Below, in pieces: positions 9,111 to 20,736 of a DNA stretch of 64,000 bases (the first letter of the stretch is position 1; every line of letters starts with the position of its first letter). The notes under the pieces are model-generated. The model was given only the letters and a program-made list of their open reading frames with translations, had not been told where the DNA came from and did no database searches. Source of the DNA: Capnocytophaga sp. ARDL2 (GTDB lineage Bacteria; Bacteroidota; Bacteroidia; Flavobacteriales; Flavobacteriaceae). The stretch lies in assembly GCF_041530365.1 (NCBI RefSeq), contig NZ_CP168034.1:806001-870000 (forward strand), in the 5' to 3' direction. The position numbers and the translations under genes are program-made.

Positions 9111-9123
9111 TATTTCTTGAATC

Positions 9124-9676
9124 ATGGCAGAAAATAATGTGAAAAAATGGTATGTAGTAAGAGCTGTCAGCGGTCAAGAAAATAAGGTAAAAAATTATAT
9201 AGAAACCGAAATTTCTAGATTGGGGATGTCTGACTATCTTTCTCAGGTTTTAGTACCAACCGAAAAAGTAGTTTACCAAAGAGACGGAAAAAAAATTACG
9301 AAAGAAAAAGTATATTTTCCAGGTTATGTAATGATTGAGATGAATCTTACAGGAGAATTGCCTCATATCATCAAATCAATCTCTGGTGTAGTAGGCTTTT
9401 TGGGAGAAACAAGAGGCGGAGACCCAGTACCTTTGAGACAATCAGAGGTGAACAGAATGTTAGGGAAAGTTGACGAATTGGCAACTACCGTAGATACAGG
9501 CTTAATACCATTTGAAATCAACGAAACCATCAAAGTAATCGATGGAACCTTTCAACGGATTCAACGGAGTGATTGAAAAAATCAACGAAGACAAGAGAAA
9601 GGTAGAAGTAATGGTGAAAATATTTGGAAGAAAAACACCATTGGAATTGAGCTATACACAAGTAGAAAAATTATAA
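9124..9676 (+). pseudogene. nusG: Transcription factor NusG, apparent single-base frameshift
   Basis: The first 144 codons read as normal NusG: the NGN domain, WYVVRAVSGQENKVKNYIE, then FPGYVMIEM and SGVVGFLGE. At about 9546-9547 one extra A (GATGGAACC where GATGGACCT is expected) shifts the frame and the protein stops at residue 150. Dropping that A restores a KOW domain (PFNGFNGVIEKINEDKRKV) through LELSYTQVEKL and a stop at 9674-9676, giving 183 residues, the family length. As written, the KOW domain that contacts NusE/S10 or Rho is lost. No long homopolymer is present at the site. NusG is usually essential or important, so a sequence error is a serious alternative to a real mutation. The neighbours on both sides are intact. 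Confidence 0.85.
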
Positions 9677-9734
9677 ATGTTACATATTCACATCAATCGC
9701 TTCCAATAGAAAGATGTGCTTAATTTTTTAAAAA

Positions 9735-10157
9735 ATGGCAAAAGAAATTAGTAAAGTAGTAAAACTACAAGTAAAGGGAGGTGCTGCGAATCCATCGCCA
9801 CCGGTTGGACCTGCTTTGGGGGCTGCTGGGGTAAATATCATGGAGTTCTGTAAGCAATTTAATGCAAGAACACAAGATAAACCCGGTAAAGTATTACCAG
9901 TACAAATTACAGTTTACAAAGACAAATCTTTTGACTTTGTTGTAAAAACGCCACCTGCTGCTGTTCAACTTTTAGAAGCTGCAAAAATCAAATCAGGTTC
10001 TGGACAACCAAACCGTAAGAAAGTAGCTTCAATCACCGAAGATCAAGTAAGAGCAATTGCAGAAGACAAGATGCCAGACTTAAACGCATTTGAGATCGAG
10101 AAAGCAATGTCTATGATTGCAGGAACTGCAAGATCAATGGGAATCACAGTAAAGTAA
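9735..10157 (+). CDS. rplK: 50S ribosomal protein L11
   Basis: 140 residues. The N-terminal domain has the Pro-rich helix [15 protein letters not shown]. The C-terminal rRNA-binding domain ends [15 protein letters not shown]. It binds the GTPase-associated centre of 23S rRNA and is needed for stringent factor activation. Spacing to rplA is 33 bases; the leader at 9677-9734 holds no strong terminator, so read-through from nusG is expected. Confidence 0.97.
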   Translation: MAKEISKVVKLQVKGGAANPSPPVGPALGAAGVNIMEFCKQFNARTQDKPGKVLPVQITVYKDKSFDFVVKTPPAAVQLLEAAKIKSGSGQPNRKKVASITEDQVRAIAEDKMPDLNAFEIEKAMSMIAGTARSMGITVK

Positions 10158-10190
10158 CAGGAAAAGCTCCTTTTTTAAATTAAAGAGAAA

Positions 10191-10880
10191 ATGGCAAAAT
10201 TAACAAAAAAGCAAAAAGAGGCTGTATCAAAAATTGAGAAGAATAAATTGTATTCTTTGGCTGATGCTTCTGCATTGATCAAAGAGGTTGCTTCTGCAAA
10301 ATTTGACGAGTCTGTTGATATTGCTGTACGTTTAGGAGTAGATCCGCGTAAAGCAAATCAAATGGTTCGTGGGGTTGTAACATTGCCACACGGAACAGGT
10401 AAAGATGTAAGAGTATTAGCTTTGGTTACTCCAGATAAAGAAGCAGAAGCAAAAGCAGCTGGAGCAGACCATGTAGGTTTGGACGACTATTTACAAAAAA
10501 TCAAAGACGGTTGGACAGATGTTGATGTAATCATCACTATGCCAGCTGTAATGGGTAAATTAGGGCCATTAGGGCGCGTTTTAGGTCCTCGTGGATTGAT
10601 GCCAAACCCTAAAACAGGTACTGTAACTATGGATGTTGCAAAAGCTGTACAAGAAGTAAAATCTGGTAAAATCGACTTCAAAGTTGATAAAACTGGTATC
10701 GTTCACGCAGCCATCGGAAAAGTATCATTTGACGCTCAAAAAATCGCTGAGAACGCTTCTGAATTAATTCAAACATTAATCAAATTAAAACCAACTGCAG
10801 CAAAAGGTACTTATGTGAAATCTATTCACATCTCTAGTACAATGAGCCCTGCGATTGCTTTAGATCCAAAAGCAGTATAA
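10191..10880 (+). CDS. rplA: 50S ribosomal protein L1
   Basis: 229 residues, full length. The diagnostic motif [18 protein letters not shown] is present at about residues 125-142. It forms the L1 stalk and in other bacteria represses its own operon by binding the L11 leader; I could not define a matching L1 mimic site here. It is co-transcribed with rplK. Confidence 0.97.
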   Translation: MAKLTKKQKEAVSKIEKNKLYSLADASALIKEVASAKFDESVDIAVRLGVDPRKANQMVRGVVTLPHGTGKDVRVLALVTPDKEAEAKAAGADHVGLDDYLQKIKDGWTDVDVIITMPAVMGKLGPLGRVLGPRGLMPNPKTGTVTMDVAKAVQEVKSGKIDFKVDKTGIVHAAIGKVSFDAQKIAENASELIQTLIKLKPTAAKGTYVKSIHISSTMSPAIALDPKAV

Positions 10881-10902
10881 TTGGTAGTTAAAATTATTTA
10901 GT

Positions 10903-11391
10903 ATGACTAGAGAAGAAAAATCAATTGCAATACAAGATTTAACTGCACAGTTGGCTGATACAAAGGTTTTATATGTTGCAGATATATCTGGATTAAACGC
11001 TTCTACAACTTCAGACTTGAGAAGAGCTTGTTTCAAAGCAGGAATCAAATTGGAAGTAGTAAAAAACACTTTGCTTGCAAAAGCAATGGAAGCTTCAGAA
11101 AATGAGTACGGAGATTTAGCAACTGTTTTAAAAGGAAACAGTGCTCTTATGATTGGAGAAGTTGCAAATGGTCCTGCGAAAATCATCAAAGAATTACGCA
11201 AAAAAGCTGATAAACCAGTTTTGAAAGGAGCATTTATCAATGATGAAATCTATATCGGAGACAACCAATTAGATGCTCTTGTAGCAATCAAATCTAAAGA
11301 GGAAGTTATCGCAGAAATCATCGGATTATTGCAATCTCCTGCACAAAGAGTTATCTCTGCTCTTCAAAACCAAAACAAAGACGAAGAATAA
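10903..11391 (+). CDS. rplJ: 50S ribosomal protein L10
   Basis: 162 residues. N-terminal rRNA-binding domain (MTREEKSIAIQDLTAQLADT, LRRACFKAGIKLEVVKNTL) and a C-terminal helix that carries the L7/L12 dimers (about 135-162, VISALQNQNKDEE). It anchors the ribosomal stalk. It starts 22 bases after rplA and is followed by rplL after 83 bases. Confidence 0.96.
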   Translation: MTREEKSIAIQDLTAQLADTKVLYVADISGLNASTTSDLRRACFKAGIKLEVVKNTLLAKAMEASENEYGDLATVLKGNSALMIGEVANGPAKIIKELRKKADKPVLKGAFINDEIYIGDNQLDALVAIKSKEEVIAEIIGLLQSPAQRVISALQNQNKDEE

Positions 11392-11474
11392 AATCAAACC
11401 ATCTTTGTTTTACAAAAGAGAACGCACAAATAAAAATTATAAATTTTACAAATCAAATTAAAAGATAGAAAAAA

Positions 11475-11846
11475 ATGGCAGATTTGAAACAATTCGCAGA
11501 ACAATTAGTTAACTTGACAGTAAAAGAAGTTAATGAGTTAGCAACTGTATTAAAAGAAGAATATGGAATCGAACCAGCAGCAGCTGCAGTAGTAGTTGCA
11601 GGTGGTGCAGGTGAAGCAGGTGGTGCTGCTGAGCAAACTGAATTTACTGTAGTATTGAAAGACGCAGGTGCTTCCAAATTGGCAGTAGTTAAAGCTGTTA
11701 AAGAATTGACAGGTTTAGGATTGAAAGAAGCTAAAGATTTAGTAGATGGTACTCCAGCAAACGTTAAAGAAGGAGTTTCTAAAGACGAGGCTGAAGGATT
11801 GAAAAAAGCTTTAGAAGAAGCAGGTGCAACTGTAGAGTTGAAATAA
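11475..11846 (+). CDS. rplL: 50S ribosomal protein L7/L12
   Basis: 123 residues. An N-terminal dimerisation helix pair, an Ala/Gly-rich hinge (about 36-52) and the C-terminal factor-binding domain with [17 protein letters not shown] sequence (here [17 protein letters not shown]). It recruits translation GTPases. A strong hairpin follows at 11869, before rpoB, where the ribosomal and polymerase halves of the operon are normally uncoupled. Confidence 0.97.
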   Translation: MADLKQFAEQLVNLTVKEVNELATVLKEEYGIEPAAAAVVVAGGAGEAGGAAEQTEFTVVLKDAGASKLAVVKAVKELTGLGLKEAKDLVDGTPANVKEGVSKDEAEGLKKALEEAGATVELK

Positions 11847-11868
11847 TTTTACAAGCAAATTACAATAA

Positions 11869-11904
11869 GGTTTAGGCCCTGAGCTCGTCTCAGTGGCCTA
11901 AACC
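11869..11904 (+). promoter_or_regulatory. rplL-rpoB intercistronic hairpin, candidate attenuator
   Basis: GGTTTAGGCC pairs with GGCCTAAACC, and inside it CTGAG pairs with CTCAG around CTCGT, giving about 15 pairs. A second small hairpin follows (TGCGTA 11909-11914 with TACGCA 11923-11928). The T-tail after the first is weak (ATTTTG), so partial termination or RNase cleavage seems likelier than full termination. Confidence 0.75.
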
Positions 11905-11969
11905 ATTTTGCGTATAATTTTTTACGCATAAAAAAATCACAATATTCACCAATCAAAATTTATCCATTG

Positions 11970-14900
11970 ATGATTACAAATCATACTGAAAGATTAAATT
12001 TTGCCTCAACAAAAAATACTCCAGTGTATCCAGATTTCTTGGATATTCAGGTAAAGTCATTTAAAGATTTTTTCCAATTGGAAACCAAATCTGACGAAAG
12101 AGGTAACGAAGGGCTTTACAAGACCTTTATGGAAAATTTTCCTATTACGGATACTAGAAATCAATTCGTATTAGAATTCTTAGATTATTTCGTTGACCCT
12201 CCTCGCTATACTATCGAAGAGTGTATCGAAAGAGGTCTTACATATTCTGTACCCTTAAAAGCTCGTTTAAAATTGTACTGTACAGATCCGGAACATGAGG
12301 ATTTTGAAACCATCGTACAAGATGTGTATTTGGGAACCATCCCTTACATGACGCCAAGTGGTACTTTTGTGATCAATGGAGCAGAAAGAGTTGTTGTATC
12401 GCAATTACACCGTTCGCCAGGGGTGTTTTTTGGACAGTCTTACCACGCAAACGGTACCAAATTGTATTCAGCTCGTATCATTCCTTTCAAAGGATCTTGG
12501 ATCGAATTTGCAACAGACATCAATAATGTGATGTACGCATATATCGACCGTAAGAAAAAATTACCTGTAACTACTTTATTCCGTGCGATTGGTTTCGAAC
12601 GCGATAAAGACATCTTAGAAATCTTTGACCTTGCAGAAGAAGTAAAAGTTACTAAGGCAGGATTGAAAAAATACATCGGTAGAATCTTGGCTGGTAGAGT
12701 ATTGAAAGTTACTTACGAAGACTTCGTGGACGAAGATACTGGTGAAGTAGTAACGATTACGCGTAACTCTATCATCTTGGAAAGAGATGTGGCACTTGAC
12801 CAAGACAATATCGAAGAAATTATCGAAGCAGATGTGCAAACAATTTTGTTGCACAAAGAAGATAGCAGCCAAACAGATTATGCTATCATCCACAATACTT
12901 TGCACAAAGACCCTACAAACTCTGAAAAAGAGGCTGTAGAATACATATATAGACAATTGCGTAATGCCGAAGCTCCAGATGAGGAAACTGCAAGAGGTAT
13001 TATCGACAAATTGTTCTTCTCTGACCAGCGATACAATTTAGGTGAAGTAGGTCGTTATAGAATGAACAAGAAGTTGAACTTGGATACGCCTATCGAAAAA
13101 CAAGTGCTTACTAAAGAAGATATTATCACTATCGTGAAATATTTGATTGAGTTGATCAATTCAAAAGCAGAGATTGATGATATCGACCACTTGTCAAACC
13201 GTCGTTTGCGTACAGTAGGTGAGCAATTGTCAGCTCAGTTTGGTGTAGGACTGGCTCGTATGGCTCGTACCATTCGCGAAAGAATGAATGTGAGAGACAA
13301 TGAGGTATTTACGCCAATCGATTTGATTAATGCAAAAACATTGTCATCAGTTATCAACTCGTTTTTTGGTACCAACCAGTTGTCTCAATTCATGGATCAA
13401 ACCAACCCATTGGCAGAGATTACGCATAAGCGTCGTTTGTCTGCATTAGGACCAGGAGGTCTTTCGAGAGAGAGAGCAGGTTTCGAGGTGCGAGATGTAC
13501 ACTATACACATTACGGTCGTTTGTGTCCGATTGAAACACCAGAGGGACCAAATATTGGTTTGATTTCATCATTGGCAGTTTATGCAAAAGTAAATAGCAT
13601 GGGATTCATCGAAACGCCTTACCGTCCAGTGAAAAATGGTAAAGTAGATTTCAAAACAGAACCTGTGTATTTGTCTGCCGAAGAAGAAGAAGGTAAATTG
13701 ATTGCTCAAGCAACCATCAATGTAGAAAAAGACGGTACAATTACAGACGAAAAAGTTGTAGCAAAAGAAGATGCGGATTTCCCAGTGGTAGAACCATCTC
13801 AATTGGATTTTGCCGATGTGGCACCAAACCAAATTGCTTCTATCTCGGCTTCGTTGATTCCGTTCTTGGAGCATGATGACGCCAACCGTGCGTTGATGGG
13901 ATCAAACATGATGCGTCAGGCAGTACCATTGTTGCGTCCAGAATCACCTATTGTAGGTACAGGATTGGAAAGACAGGTAGCTGTAGATTCGCGTGTGTTG
14001 ATCAATGCGGAAGGAAGTGGTACAGTAGAGTATGTAGATGCTCAAAAAATCATTATCAAATACGATCGTACAGATGAGGAAAGATTGATTAGCTTTGAAC
14101 CAGATGAAAAAGTGTACAACCTAATCAAATTCCGCAAAACCAACCAAAGTACTACAATCAACTTGAAACCAATCGTAAGAAAAGGAGATAGAGTACAAAA
14201 AGGACAAGTACTTTGTGAGGGATATGCTACTCAAAACGGAGAATTGGCATTGGGAAGAAACCTTCAAGTGGCGTTTATGCCTTGGAAAGGATACAACTTC
14301 GAGGATGCGATTGTAATTTCTGAAAGAGTAGTAAGAGATGATATCTTTACATCTATCCATATCGACGAGCATACATTAGAAGTTCGAGATACAAAATTAG
14401 GATCTGAAGAATTGACCAACGATATTCCAAATGTTTCTGAAGAGGCAACTAAGGAATTGGATGAAAACGGTATGATTCGCATCGGAGCCGAAGTAAAACC
14501 TGGAGATATTTTGATTGGTAAGATTACTCCAAAAGGAGAATCAGATCCAACGCCAGAGGAAAAATTACTTCGTGCTATCTTTGGTGACAAAGCAGGTGAT
14601 GTAAAAGATGCGTCTTTGAAAGCGTCTCCATCGTTGAGAGGGGTAGTTTTGGATAAGAGATTGTTCCAAAAAGCTGTAAAAGACAAACGCAAGCGTCAAA
14701 AAGACAAAGAAGATATTGCAATTTTAGAAACTCAATTTGAAGTAAAATTCAATGAGTTGAAGGAAAAGTTAGTTGATAAATTGTTCCAGATAGTAAATGG
14801 AAAAACTTCGCAAGGAGTACAAAACGATTTGGGAGAAGAAGTATTGCCAAAAGGTAAAAAATACACTCACAAAATGTTGATGGCTGTTGAAGATTTTTCA

Positions 14901-15782
14901 CATTTGACACAAGGACAATGGACATTGGATGATCATTCAAATGCCTTAATTACTGATTTGTTGCACAATTATAAGATCAAATTAAACGATTTGCAAGGAT
15001 CGTTGCGTCGTGAAAAATTCATGATTTCTGTAGGAGATGAATTGCCATCAGGAATTTTGAAAATGGCGAAAGTTTATATTGCTAAAAAGCGTAAACTACG
15101 CGTAGGGGACAAGATGGCAGGTCGTCACGGAAACAAAGGTATCGTGGCAAAAATCGTTCGCGATGAAGATATGCCATTCTTGGAAGACGGAACACCAGTA
15201 GATATCGTGTTGAATCCACTTGGGGTACCTTCGCGTATGAACATTGGTCAGATTTACGAAACAGTATTGGGATGGGCTGGTAAGAAATTAGGTAAAAAAT
15301 TCGCAACTCCTATCTTTGACGGTGCATCGTTAGACGAAATCAATGCATTGACAGACGAGGCAGGTGTACCAAGATTTGGACATACTTATCTATATGACGG
15401 AGGAACAGGAGATCGTTTCGACCAAAAAGCAACAGTAGGGGTGATCTACATGTTGAAATTAGGACACATGGTTGATGATAAGATGCACGCTCGTTCGATC
15501 GGACCATACTCATTGATTACACAACAACCATTAGGAGGTAAAGCTCTATTTGGAGGTCAGCGTTTCGGAGAGATGGAGGTGTGGGCATTAGAAGCCTACG
15601 GAGCATCGAGCATCTTGAGAGAAATCCTAACTGTAAAATCAGATGATGTAATAGGAAGAGCTAAAACTTATGAAGCAATCGTGAAAGGTGAACCAATGCC
15701 AGAACCAGGATTGCCAGAATCATTCAATGTATTGATGCACGAGTTGAAAGGTCTTGCTTTAGATATTAGATTGGAAGAGTAA
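11970..15782 (+). CDS. rpoB: DNA-directed RNA polymerase subunit beta
   Basis: 1270 residues from the ATG at 11970; the TTG three bases upstream is not needed. Core subunit forming one side of the active-site cleft. The rifampicin region is visible ([20 protein letters not shown], then [19 protein letters not shown]). Asp in the cluster-I position, Asn and His are the wild-type sensitive forms, so no rifampicin resistance substitution is apparent there. The C-terminal part contains [20 protein letters not shown]. Transcribed with rpoC across a 168-base gap that holds a nested hairpin. Confidence 0.98.
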   Translation: MITNHTERLNFASTKNTPVYPDFLDIQVKSFKDFFQLETKSDERGNEGLYKTFMENFPITDTRNQFVLEFLDYFVDPPRYTIEECIERGLTYSVPLKARLKLYCTDPEHEDFETIVQDVYLGTIPYMTPSGTFVINGAERVVVSQLHRSPGVFFGQSYHANGTKLYSARIIPFKGSWIEFATDINNVMYAYIDRKKKLPVTTLFRAIGFERDKDILEIFDLAEEVKVTKAGLKKYIGRILAGRVLKVTYEDFVDEDTGEVVTITRNSIILERDVALDQDNIEEIIEADVQTILLHKEDSSQTDYAIIHNTLHKDPTNSEKEAVEYIYRQLRNAEAPDEETARGIIDKLFFSDQRYNLGEVGRYRMNKKLNLDTPIEKQVLTKEDIITIVKYLIELINSKAEIDDIDHLSNRRLRTVGEQLSAQFGVGLARMARTIRERMNVRDNEVFTPIDLINAKTLSSVINSFFGTNQLSQFMDQTNPLAEITHKRRLSALGPGGLSRERAGFEVRDVHYTHYGRLCPIETPEGPNIGLISSLAVYAKVNSMGFIETPYRPVKNGKVDFKTEPVYLSAEEEEGKLIAQATINVEKDGTITDEKVVAKEDADFPVVEPSQLDFADVAPNQIASISASLIPFLEHDDANRALMGSNMMRQAVPLLRPESPIVGTGLERQVAVDSRVLINAEGSGTVEYVDAQKIIIKYDRTDEERLISFEPDEKVYNLIKFRKTNQSTTINLKPIVRKGDRVQKGQVLCEGYATQNGELALGRNLQVAFMPWKGYNFEDAIVISERVVRDDIFTSIHIDEHTLEVRDTKLGSEELTNDIPNVSEEATKELDENGMIRIGAEVKPGDILIGKITPKGESDPTPEEKLLRAIFGDKAGDVKDASLKASPSLRGVVLDKRLFQKAVKDKRKRQKDKEDIAILETQFEVKFNELKEKLVDKLFQIVNGKTSQGVQNDLGEEVLPKGKKYTHKMLMAVEDFSHLTQGQWTLDDHSNALITDLLHNYKIKLNDLQGSLRREKFMISVGDELPSGILKMAKVYIAKKRKLRVGDKMAGRHGNKGIVAKIVRDEDMPFLEDGTPVDIVLNPLGVPSRMNIGQIYETVLGWAGKKLGKKFATPIFDGASLDEINALTDEAGVPRFGHTYLYDGGTGDRFDQKATVGVIYMLKLGHMVDDKMHARSIGPYSLITQQPLGGKALFGGQRFGEMEVWALEAYGASSILREILTVKSDDVIGRAKTYEAIVKGEPMPEPGLPESFNVLMHELKGLALDIRLEE

Positions 15783-15804
15783 TCAACAATCGTAATTTAT
15801 TGAT

Positions 15805-15873
15805 GAAATTTCTGTCATTCAATTTTTGATTTTTTCAATGAAAATAATTTCATTTTGAATGGCAGAAATTTTC
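15805..15873 (+). promoter_or_regulatory. Nested stem-loop between rpoB and rpoC
   Basis: AATTTCTGTCATTCAA (15807-15822) pairs with TTGAATGGCAGAAATT (15855-15870), with one G-U pair and extra A-T at the base. The loop carries a second perfect stem, AATGAAA (15837-15843) with TTTCATT (15848-15854). There is no U-run after it, so it is unlikely to terminate; a processing or translation-coupling element is more likely. Confidence 0.65.
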
Positions 15874-15950
15874 AAATCAATCGATTATTAAAAAAGATTT
15901 TATCGTTTGAAGCACAATATACTTTAAACCTCAAAATAATTTTTCAAATT

Positions 15951-18900
15951 ATGTCAAACAAAAATAAACCAAGTAGATTTAACAAAATCTCTATTGGATT
16001 GGCTTCTCCAGAGTCTATCCTTCAAGAATCGAGAGGTGAGGTTTTAAAACCAGAAACTATCAACTATCGTACACACAAACCAGAAAGAGACGGATTGTTT
16101 TGTGAGCGTATCTTTGGTCCTGTAAAAGACTATGAGTGTGCTTGTGGAAAATATAAGAGAATTCGCTACAAAGGTATCGTGTGCGACCGTTGTGGGGTAG
16201 AGGTTACTGAGAAAAAAGTAAGAAGAGACCGCGTAGGACACATCAATTTGGTAGTACCTATTGCTCATATTTGGTATTTCCGCTCATTGCCAAACAAAAT
16301 TGGTTATTTGTTGGGATTGCCGTCAAAAAAATTGGATGAAATCATATATTATGAAAAGTATGTGGTAATCCAGCCAGGTATCGCAAAAGGTCCTGAAGGC
16401 GAAGAATTGAAAATGATGGATTTCCTAAGAGAAGAAGAATATTTAGATGTTTTGGATTCTCTTCCTATGGAAAACCAATACCTTGATGATTCTGACCCTA
16501 ACAAATTTATTGCAAAAATGGGGGCAGAATGTATCGTAGATTTGTTGAGCCGTATCGATTTGGAACAACTTTCTTACGAATTGCGTCATATTGCCAACAA
16601 CGAAACATCTAAACAACGAAAAACTGAGGCTTTGAAACGCCTTCAAGTAGTAGAGGCATTCCGCGAATCAAACGAAAATAGAGAAAACCGTCCAGAGTGG
16701 ATGATTTTGAAAGTAATTCCTGTGATTCCGCCAGAATTGCGTCCGTTAGTACCACTTGATGGAGGTCGTTTTGCAACTTCGGATTTAAACGATTTGTACC
16801 GTAGAGTAATCATCCGTAACAACCGTTTGAAACGATTGATTGAAATCAAAGCTCCTGAGGTAATCTTGAGAAACGAAAAGAGGATGTTGCAAGAGGCAGT
16901 AGATTCGTTGTTTGACAACACAAGAAAAGCTACTGCTGTAAAAACAGAATCTCAAAGACCATTGAAATCACTTTCAGATTCATTGAAAGGTAAACAAGGT
17001 CGTTTCCGTCAAAACTTGTTAGGAAAGCGTGTAGATTATTCAGCTCGTTCGGTAATTGTTGTAGGTCCCGAATTGAAATTATACGAATGTGGTTTGCCAA
17101 AAGATATGGCTGCAGAGCTATACAAACCATTTGTAATTCGTAAATTAATCGAAAGAGGAATCGTAAAAACGGTAAAATCGGCGAAGAAAATCATCGATAA
17201 AAAAGAACCAGTAGTATGGGATATTCTTGAAAATGTAATCAAAGGACACCCAGTATTGCTCAACCGTGCTCCTACGCTTCACCGTTTAGGTATTCAAGCA
17301 TTCCAACCAAAATTGATTGAAGGTAAAGCGATTCGTTTACACCCATTGGTGTGTACAGCGTTCAACGCCGATTTCGACGGTGACCAGATGGCGGTTCACT
17401 TGCCACTTGGACCAGAGGCAATCTTGGAAGCACAGTTGTTGATGTTGGCATCGCACAACATTTTGAACCCTGCAAACGGAGCTCCGATTACCGTACCTTC
17501 GCAAGACATGGTATTGGGTCTGTACTATATGACCAAAATCAGAAAATCTACTCCAGAGCATATCGTAAAAGGAGAAGGTCTTACATTCTACTCTGCCGAA
17601 GAGGTAAATATCGCAATCAACGAAGGAAGATTGGATTTGAATGCAGCGGTAAAAGTAAGAGCTAAAGATTTCAACAAAGATGGAGAATTGGTTTATCAAA
17701 TCATTGAAACATCAGCAGGAAGAATCTTGTTTAACGAGGTAGTTCCAGAACAAGCAGGATTTATCAATGAGGTATTGACCAAAAAATCATTGAGAGATAT
17801 TATCGGAAAAATTTTAGCAGTAACAGATGTACCAACTACTGCAAAATTCTTGGACGATATGAAAGATATGGGATACGGATACGCATTTAGAGGAGGATTG
17901 TCTTTCTCTTTAGGTGATATTAAAATTCCAGAACAAAAACAATCGTTGATTGATGATGCAAATCAGCAAGTTGACGGTATTACCATGAACTATAACATGG
18001 GATTGATTACCAACAACGAGCGTTACAATCAGGTAATCGATATTTGGACTTCTACCAATGCACAATTGACAGAATTGGCAATGAGAAACATTAGTGAAGA
18101 CCAACAAGGATTCAACTCGGTATATATGATGCTTGATTCAGGAGCCCGTGGTTCGAAAGAGCAGATTCGCCAGTTGACAGGTATGCGTGGATTGATGGCA
18201 AAACCTAAAAAATCTACTGCATCTGGAGGGGATATCATCGAAAACCCAATCCTTTCAAACTTTAAAGAAGGTTTATCGATTCTTGAATACTTTATCTCAA
18301 CGCACGGTGCACGTAAAGGTCTTGCCGATACCGCATTGAAAACAGCCGATGCTGGATACTTAACGCGTCGTTTGCACGATGTAGCTCAAGATGTAATCAT
18401 CAATACACATGATTGTGGTACATTGAGAGGTATCGAGTTTGAGGCATTGAAAAAGAATGAAGAAATCATTGAGCCCCTTGGAGAAAGAGTATTGGGTCGT
18501 GTAGCTTTGGAAGATGTAATCAATCCATTGACAAACGAGGTAATCGTTCACGCTGGAGAAGAAATCAAAGAAGTACACGTCAATGCAATCAACAAGTCAC
18601 CATTAGAGAAAATCGAAGTTCGTTCGGCATTGACTTGTCAAGCAGATTCTGGAATCTGTGCAAAATGTTACGGTCGCAACTTGGCAACAGGTAAAATGGC
18701 ACAAATTGGAGAGGCTGTAGGAGTAGTAGCTGCTCAGTCGATTGGAGAGCCAGGTACACAGTTGACGCTTCGTACATTCCACGTGGGAGGTACTGCAGGA
18801 AACATTTCAGAGGTCTCTACTATTACAGCCAAATTCAAAGGTCGCTTAGAAATCGAAGATTTGCGTACGGTAGATGGAGAAGATGCAGAAGGAAACAAAG

Positions 18901-20225
18901 TACAAGTTGTAATTTCGCGTTCTACAGAGTTGAAATTGGTAGATGTAAATACAGGAATCGTGTTGAATACACACAATATTCCTTACGGTTCGACTATCTA
19001 TGTAAAAGACGGAGAAGTAATCGACGAAGGAACAATAATCTGTAAATGGGACCCTTATAATGGGGTAATTATTTCAGAATTTACTGGAAAAGTAGCTTAT
19101 GAAGACATCGAGCAAGGACAAACCTTTATCGTTGAAACCGATGAGCAAACAGGATTCCAAGAAAAAGTAATTACAGAATCGAGAAATAAAAAATTAGTTC
19201 CAACCTTGTTGATTTACGACAAATCAGGAGAGTTGATTCGTTCGTACAACTTACCAGTAGGTGCACACTTGATGGTAAACGACGGAGATAAGATTTCATC
19301 AGGAAAAGTATTGGTAAAAATCCCTCGTAAATCTTCAAAAGCAGGGGATATCACAGGAGGTTTACCAAGAATTACCGAGTTGTTGGAAGCGAGAAATCCT
19401 TCAAACCCAGCGGTAGTATCAGAAGTAGATGGAGTAGTATCTTTCGGAAAAATCAAACGAGGAAACCGCGAAATCATCATCGAGTCGAAAACAGGAGAGG
19501 AGAGAAAGTATTTAGTAAAACTTTCGAACCAAATCTTGGTACAAGAAAATGACTTCGTAAAAGCAGGAACACCATTGTCTGACGGTGCCATTACGCCAGA
19601 CGATATTTTGAGAATCCAAGGGCCATCTGCTGTACAACAGTATTTGGTAAACGAAATTCAAGAAGTATATCGTTTGCAAGGGGTAAAAATCAACGACAAG
19701 CACTTTGAAGTTGTGATTCGTCAGATGATGCGTAAAGTACAAATTGTAGAAGCTGGGGATACTTTATTTTTGGAAGAACAATTGGTACACAAAGATGATT
19801 TCATCCGAGAAAACGACCGTTTGTTTGGAATGAAAATCGTAGAAGATGCGGGAGATTCTCAAAATCTCAAAGAAGGACAGTTGGTGTCAACTCGTCAGTT
19901 GAGAGATGAAAACTCTATCTTGAAACGCGAAGACAAGAATTTGGTACAAGCAAGAGATGTAGAACCAGCAACGGCAACACCAATCTTGCAAGGAATTACC
20001 AGAGCGTCGTTACAAACAAAATCGTTTATTTCGGCGGCATCATTCCAGGAAACAACAAAAGTGTTGAACGAAGCAGCAGTAGCAGGAAAAGTAGATACTT
20101 TGATTGGGTTGAAAGAAAATGTAATCGTAGGACACAGAATACCAGCAGGTACAGGTATGAGAAAATACGACCATACAGTAGTAAGTCATAAAGACAAAGT
20201 AGCAACAGAAGAAAATGAAAATTAA
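15951..20225 (+). CDS. rpoC: DNA-directed RNA polymerase subunit beta prime
   Basis: 1424 residues from the ATG at 15951 ([20 protein letters not shown]). An open frame extends 32 codons upstream, but that stretch contains the intergenic hairpin and is unlike the family. The zinc site is [20 protein letters not shown], and the catalytic Mg motif is NADFDGD ([13 protein letters not shown]). The second zinc cluster is [13 protein letters not shown]. It joins RpoB, alpha and omega into core polymerase. Followed 9 bases later by a DUF3467 gene. Confidence 0.98.
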   Translation: MSNKNKPSRFNKISIGLASPESILQESRGEVLKPETINYRTHKPERDGLFCERIFGPVKDYECACGKYKRIRYKGIVCDRCGVEVTEKKVRRDRVGHINLVVPIAHIWYFRSLPNKIGYLLGLPSKKLDEIIYYEKYVVIQPGIAKGPEGEELKMMDFLREEEYLDVLDSLPMENQYLDDSDPNKFIAKMGAECIVDLLSRIDLEQLSYELRHIANNETSKQRKTEALKRLQVVEAFRESNENRENRPEWMILKVIPVIPPELRPLVPLDGGRFATSDLNDLYRRVIIRNNRLKRLIEIKAPEVILRNEKRMLQEAVDSLFDNTRKATAVKTESQRPLKSLSDSLKGKQGRFRQNLLGKRVDYSARSVIVVGPELKLYECGLPKDMAAELYKPFVIRKLIERGIVKTVKSAKKIIDKKEPVVWDILENVIKGHPVLLNRAPTLHRLGIQAFQPKLIEGKAIRLHPLVCTAFNADFDGDQMAVHLPLGPEAILEAQLLMLASHNILNPANGAPITVPSQDMVLGLYYMTKIRKSTPEHIVKGEGLTFYSAEEVNIAINEGRLDLNAAVKVRAKDFNKDGELVYQIIETSAGRILFNEVVPEQAGFINEVLTKKSLRDIIGKILAVTDVPTTAKFLDDMKDMGYGYAFRGGLSFSLGDIKIPEQKQSLIDDANQQVDGITMNYNMGLITNNERYNQVIDIWTSTNAQLTELAMRNISEDQQGFNSVYMMLDSGARGSKEQIRQLTGMRGLMAKPKKSTASGGDIIENPILSNFKEGLSILEYFISTHGARKGLADTALKTADAGYLTRRLHDVAQDVIINTHDCGTLRGIEFEALKKNEEIIEPLGERVLGRVALEDVINPLTNEVIVHAGEEIKEVHVNAINKSPLEKIEVRSALTCQADSGICAKCYGRNLATGKMAQIGEAVGVVAAQSIGEPGTQLTLRTFHVGGTAGNISEVSTITAKFKGRLEIEDLRTVDGEDAEGNKVQVVISRSTELKLVDVNTGIVLNTHNIPYGSTIYVKDGEVIDEGTIICKWDPYNGVIISEFTGKVAYEDIEQGQTFIVETDEQTGFQEKVITESRNKKLVPTLLIYDKSGELIRSYNLPVGAHLMVNDGDKISSGKVLVKIPRKSSKAGDITGGLPRITELLEARNPSNPAVVSEVDGVVSFGKIKRGNREIIIESKTGEERKYLVKLSNQILVQENDFVKAGTPLSDGAITPDDILRIQGPSAVQQYLVNEIQEVYRLQGVKINDKHFEVVIRQMMRKVQIVEAGDTLFLEEQLVHKDDFIRENDRLFGMKIVEDAGDSQNLKEGQLVSTRQLRDENSILKREDKNLVQARDVEPATATPILQGITRASLQTKSFISAASFQETTKVLNEAAVAGKVDTLIGLKENVIVGHRIPAGTGMRKYDHTVVSHKDKVATEENEN

Positions 20226-20234
20226 GATTAAGTT

Positions 20235-20534
20235 ATGAATGAGGAAAAGAAGCGTATTCAGGTAGATGTAGAACCTGAAGCAACCTTGGGAAAATATAGC
20301 AATTTGGTGATAGTAAATCATTCTACACACGAATTTGTATTAGATTTTGCCTCATTGTTGCCTGGAGTAGCAAATGCCAAAATACATTCCCGACTCATTT
20401 TGGCACCTACGCAAGCAAAACAATTGCTAAAGGCTTTGGAAGAAAACATCAAGAGATATAACCAAAATACAAATTCGAAAGAAATTGTAAAAGAAGTGTA
20501 TCAATTGCCGTTTGAACCCAAAGGAGAAGCCTAA
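20235..20534 (+). CDS. DUF3467 domain-containing protein
   Basis: 99 residues, last gene of the rpoBC transcript. Contains the DUF3467 pattern: YSNLVIVNHSTHEFVLDFA, then a Pro/Gly turn and ILAPTQAKQLLKALEENI. The family is widespread and regularly linked to rpoC in Bacteroidota, but its role is unknown. It lacks a signal peptide and membrane segments. A strong terminator lies 14 bases downstream. Confidence 0.85.
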   Translation: MNEEKKRIQVDVEPEATLGKYSNLVIVNHSTHEFVLDFASLLPGVANAKIHSRLILAPTQAKQLLKALEENIKRYNQNTNSKEIVKEVYQLPFEPKGEA

Positions 20535-20548
20535 TTTTGCAATATTGA

Positions 20549-20582
20549 TAGAGCTATCAGCAATGATAGCTCTATTTTTTTT
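20549..20582 (+). terminator. Intrinsic terminator of the rpoBC operon
   Basis: TAGAGCTATCA pairs perfectly with TGATAGCTCTA around GCAA, followed by eight T residues. Confidence 0.9.
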
Positions 20583-20665
20583 GTTTCAAAATAAAGGAGA
20601 AAGCACGGAAATAAAGAGGTTGAGAGGTAATGACTAAAAATAAATGTTAAATTTTAATAGGTAAG

Positions 20666-20698
20666 TTGAAAAACTAATGTAAAAATTTCTTACATTTA
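20666..20698 (+). promoter_or_regulatory. Possible promoter of the adhesin-like gene
   Basis: TTG (20666-20668), 22-base spacer, TACATTTA (20691-20698), one mismatch to TAnnTTTG. It lies 38 bases from the ATG. Confidence 0.4.
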
Positions 20699-20736
20699 GA
20701 GCCTAATTTTAGAAATTAATAAATAGTATTTTGAGT

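Noticed and set aside
15855..15950. N-terminal extension of rpoC by 32 codons
   Set aside because: Contains part of the rpoB-rpoC stem-loop and does not resemble the family; the ATG at 15951 matches the known N-terminus.
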